NCBI GenBank assembly: GCA_025359355.1
Contig: JANYGR010000338.1
Coordinates: 1-33,461, forward strand
Origin: Bacteroidota bacterium
Lineage (GTDB): Bacteria; Bacteroidota; Bacteroidia; B-17B0; Aurantibacillaceae
Reading direction: 5' to 3'
DNA length: 33,461 nucleotides
The notes beneath the pieces were generated by a model. It searched no databases. It saw nothing but the letters and a program-made list of their open reading frames with translations, and was not told the DNA's origin. The position numbers and the translations under genes are program-made. Positions 32,716 through 33,461 of this stretch are shown piece after piece; the stretch's first letter is position 1, and each line of letters begins with the position of its first letter.

Positions 32716-33461
32716 ATGAAATTATCACAAAAAACGCTCAGTTTTATTACACTTGCATTTGTTATTGGCTTTACAATTCTATGTGCTTTTCAAATAAAAA
32801 AAATACAATTTAATTACGACTTCGAAGCCTTTTTTCCTAATGAAGACAATGAATTAGAAGTATATCAAACGCATCGCAATCGTTTTGAGTGGGACAATGA
32901 ATTTGTGTTGATTGGCATTGAAAATAAAGCAGGAATTTTCAAAAAAGATTTTTTGCAAAAAGTAGAATCATTTTCCAATGATTTGAAAACCATACGATAT
33001 GCCGATAGAATTATATCTCCTACAAATATTAAAAATATTTCATTAAGTGGATTAGCGCCCGTTCAGAAGCGATTAATCCATATCGAAGATGAAAGTTTAT
33101 ATAAAGAAGACAGTACAAATATTTATAATACTCCTGAGTTAATTGGTTCATTTTTTCCGACGGATGCTAAATCACTTTCTATTTTTATAAAAACAGATGA
33201 AGGTTTATCGAAAGTAAAATGTGATAGTCTTGCTCGTAATATTGAAAAGGCATTTAATAAATATCATTTTGATGAAGTGCATTTTGTTGGAAGAATCGTA
33301 GCTCAAGATGTTTATCTTCAAAATTTACGAAGTGAGTTTGTTTATTTTTTAGCTATTTCTTTTGCATTGGTCATGTTTTTTTTATGGCTCTCTTTTCGCT
33401 CTATATATGGCGTTTTAGTGCCAATGACCATTGTTATTATTTCTATTTTCTGGACTTTAGG
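32716..33461 (+). CDS. MMPL/RND-family transporter, 5' part
   Basis: 248 codons are visible and the frame runs off the window end. It begins with a membrane helix at about 7-26 (LSFITLAFVIGFTILCAFQI), then a periplasmic domain with the family pattern FNYDFEAFFPNEDNELEVYQTH, and re-enters the membrane at about residue 212 with LAISFALVMFFLWLSFRSIYG and VPMTIVIISIFWTL. This order (one helix, ~185-residue porter domain, helix cluster) is that of MMPL/RND proteins, proton-driven exporters of lipids or hydrophobic compounds. The FFP motif after the first helix is common in Bacteroidota members. The start is 97 bp after the M28 gene and the stem-loop. Substrate unknown. Confidence 0.85.
   Translation, partial: MKLSQKTLSFITLAFVIGFTILCAFQIKKIQFNYDFEAFFPNEDNELEVYQTHRNRFEWDNEFVLIGIENKAGIFKKDFLQKVESFSNDLKTIRYADRIISPTNIKNISLSGLAPVQKRLIHIEDESLYKEDSTNIYNTPELIGSFFPTDAKSLSIFIKTDEGLSKVKCDSLARNIEKAFNKYHFDEVHFVGRIVAQDVYLQNLRSEFVYFLAISFALVMFFLWLSFRSIYGVLVPMTIVIISIFWTL

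Overview
The window is AT-rich bacterial DNA from a member of the Bacteroidota. The evidence is a porP/sprF-gldK-gldL-gldM-gldN gliding and type IX secretion (T9SS) core cluster, several large secreted enzymes ending in T9SS type A sorting domains, a separate atpD-atpC pair, and at least one promoter of the Bacteroidota TTG / TAnnTTTG kind. I cannot place it below class level from the sequence alone. No rRNA, tRNA, CRISPR array or intact transposase was seen.

Layout. Positions 1-5638 (+) hold the 3' end of a PorP/SprF gene and gldKLMN, closed by a strong terminator. Positions 5782-7707 (-) hold atpD-atpC with a promoter and a terminator. Positions 7708-9520 are a patchy accessory island: IS-end-like sequence, an unannotated 55-codon ORF overlapping the first of two small outer-membrane beta-barrel genes, and short repeats, one of which recurs about 14.7 kb away. 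Positions 9553-15381 (-) encode a helical-repeat protein, a peptide-binding lipoprotein and two DppB/DppC-like permeases in one tight unit with no ATPase. Positions 15441-23802 (-) encode three secreted enzymes (N-acetylmuramoyl-L-alanine amidase, GHL10 glycosyl hydrolase, C39-type cysteine peptidase). These share one ~400-residue C-terminal module plus a sorting domain. Then come galE and a T9SS-tagged M1 aminopeptidase (-). After a 127-bp imperfect inverted repeat, the + strand carries two tandem paralogues of the helical-repeat protein, an M28 peptidase and the start of an MMPL/RND-type transporter that runs off the end.

How the parts fit. The T9SS core would export the M1 peptidase and the three-enzyme cassette. 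GHL10 enzymes such as E. coli DigH cut glycan strands stripped of peptides, and amidases make such strands, so the adjacent amidase and GHL10 genes, joined by a C39 peptidase with the same accessory module, look like a secreted peptidoglycan-digesting set. The peptide-importer genes follow directly on the same strand and could take up released peptides. This is the most interesting hypothesis in the window. Secondary themes are hairpins between genes whose products assemble in unequal amounts (gldL/gldM, atpD/atpC), a hairpin abutting a start codon at 15382-15417, and remnants of a duplicated beta-barrel gene.
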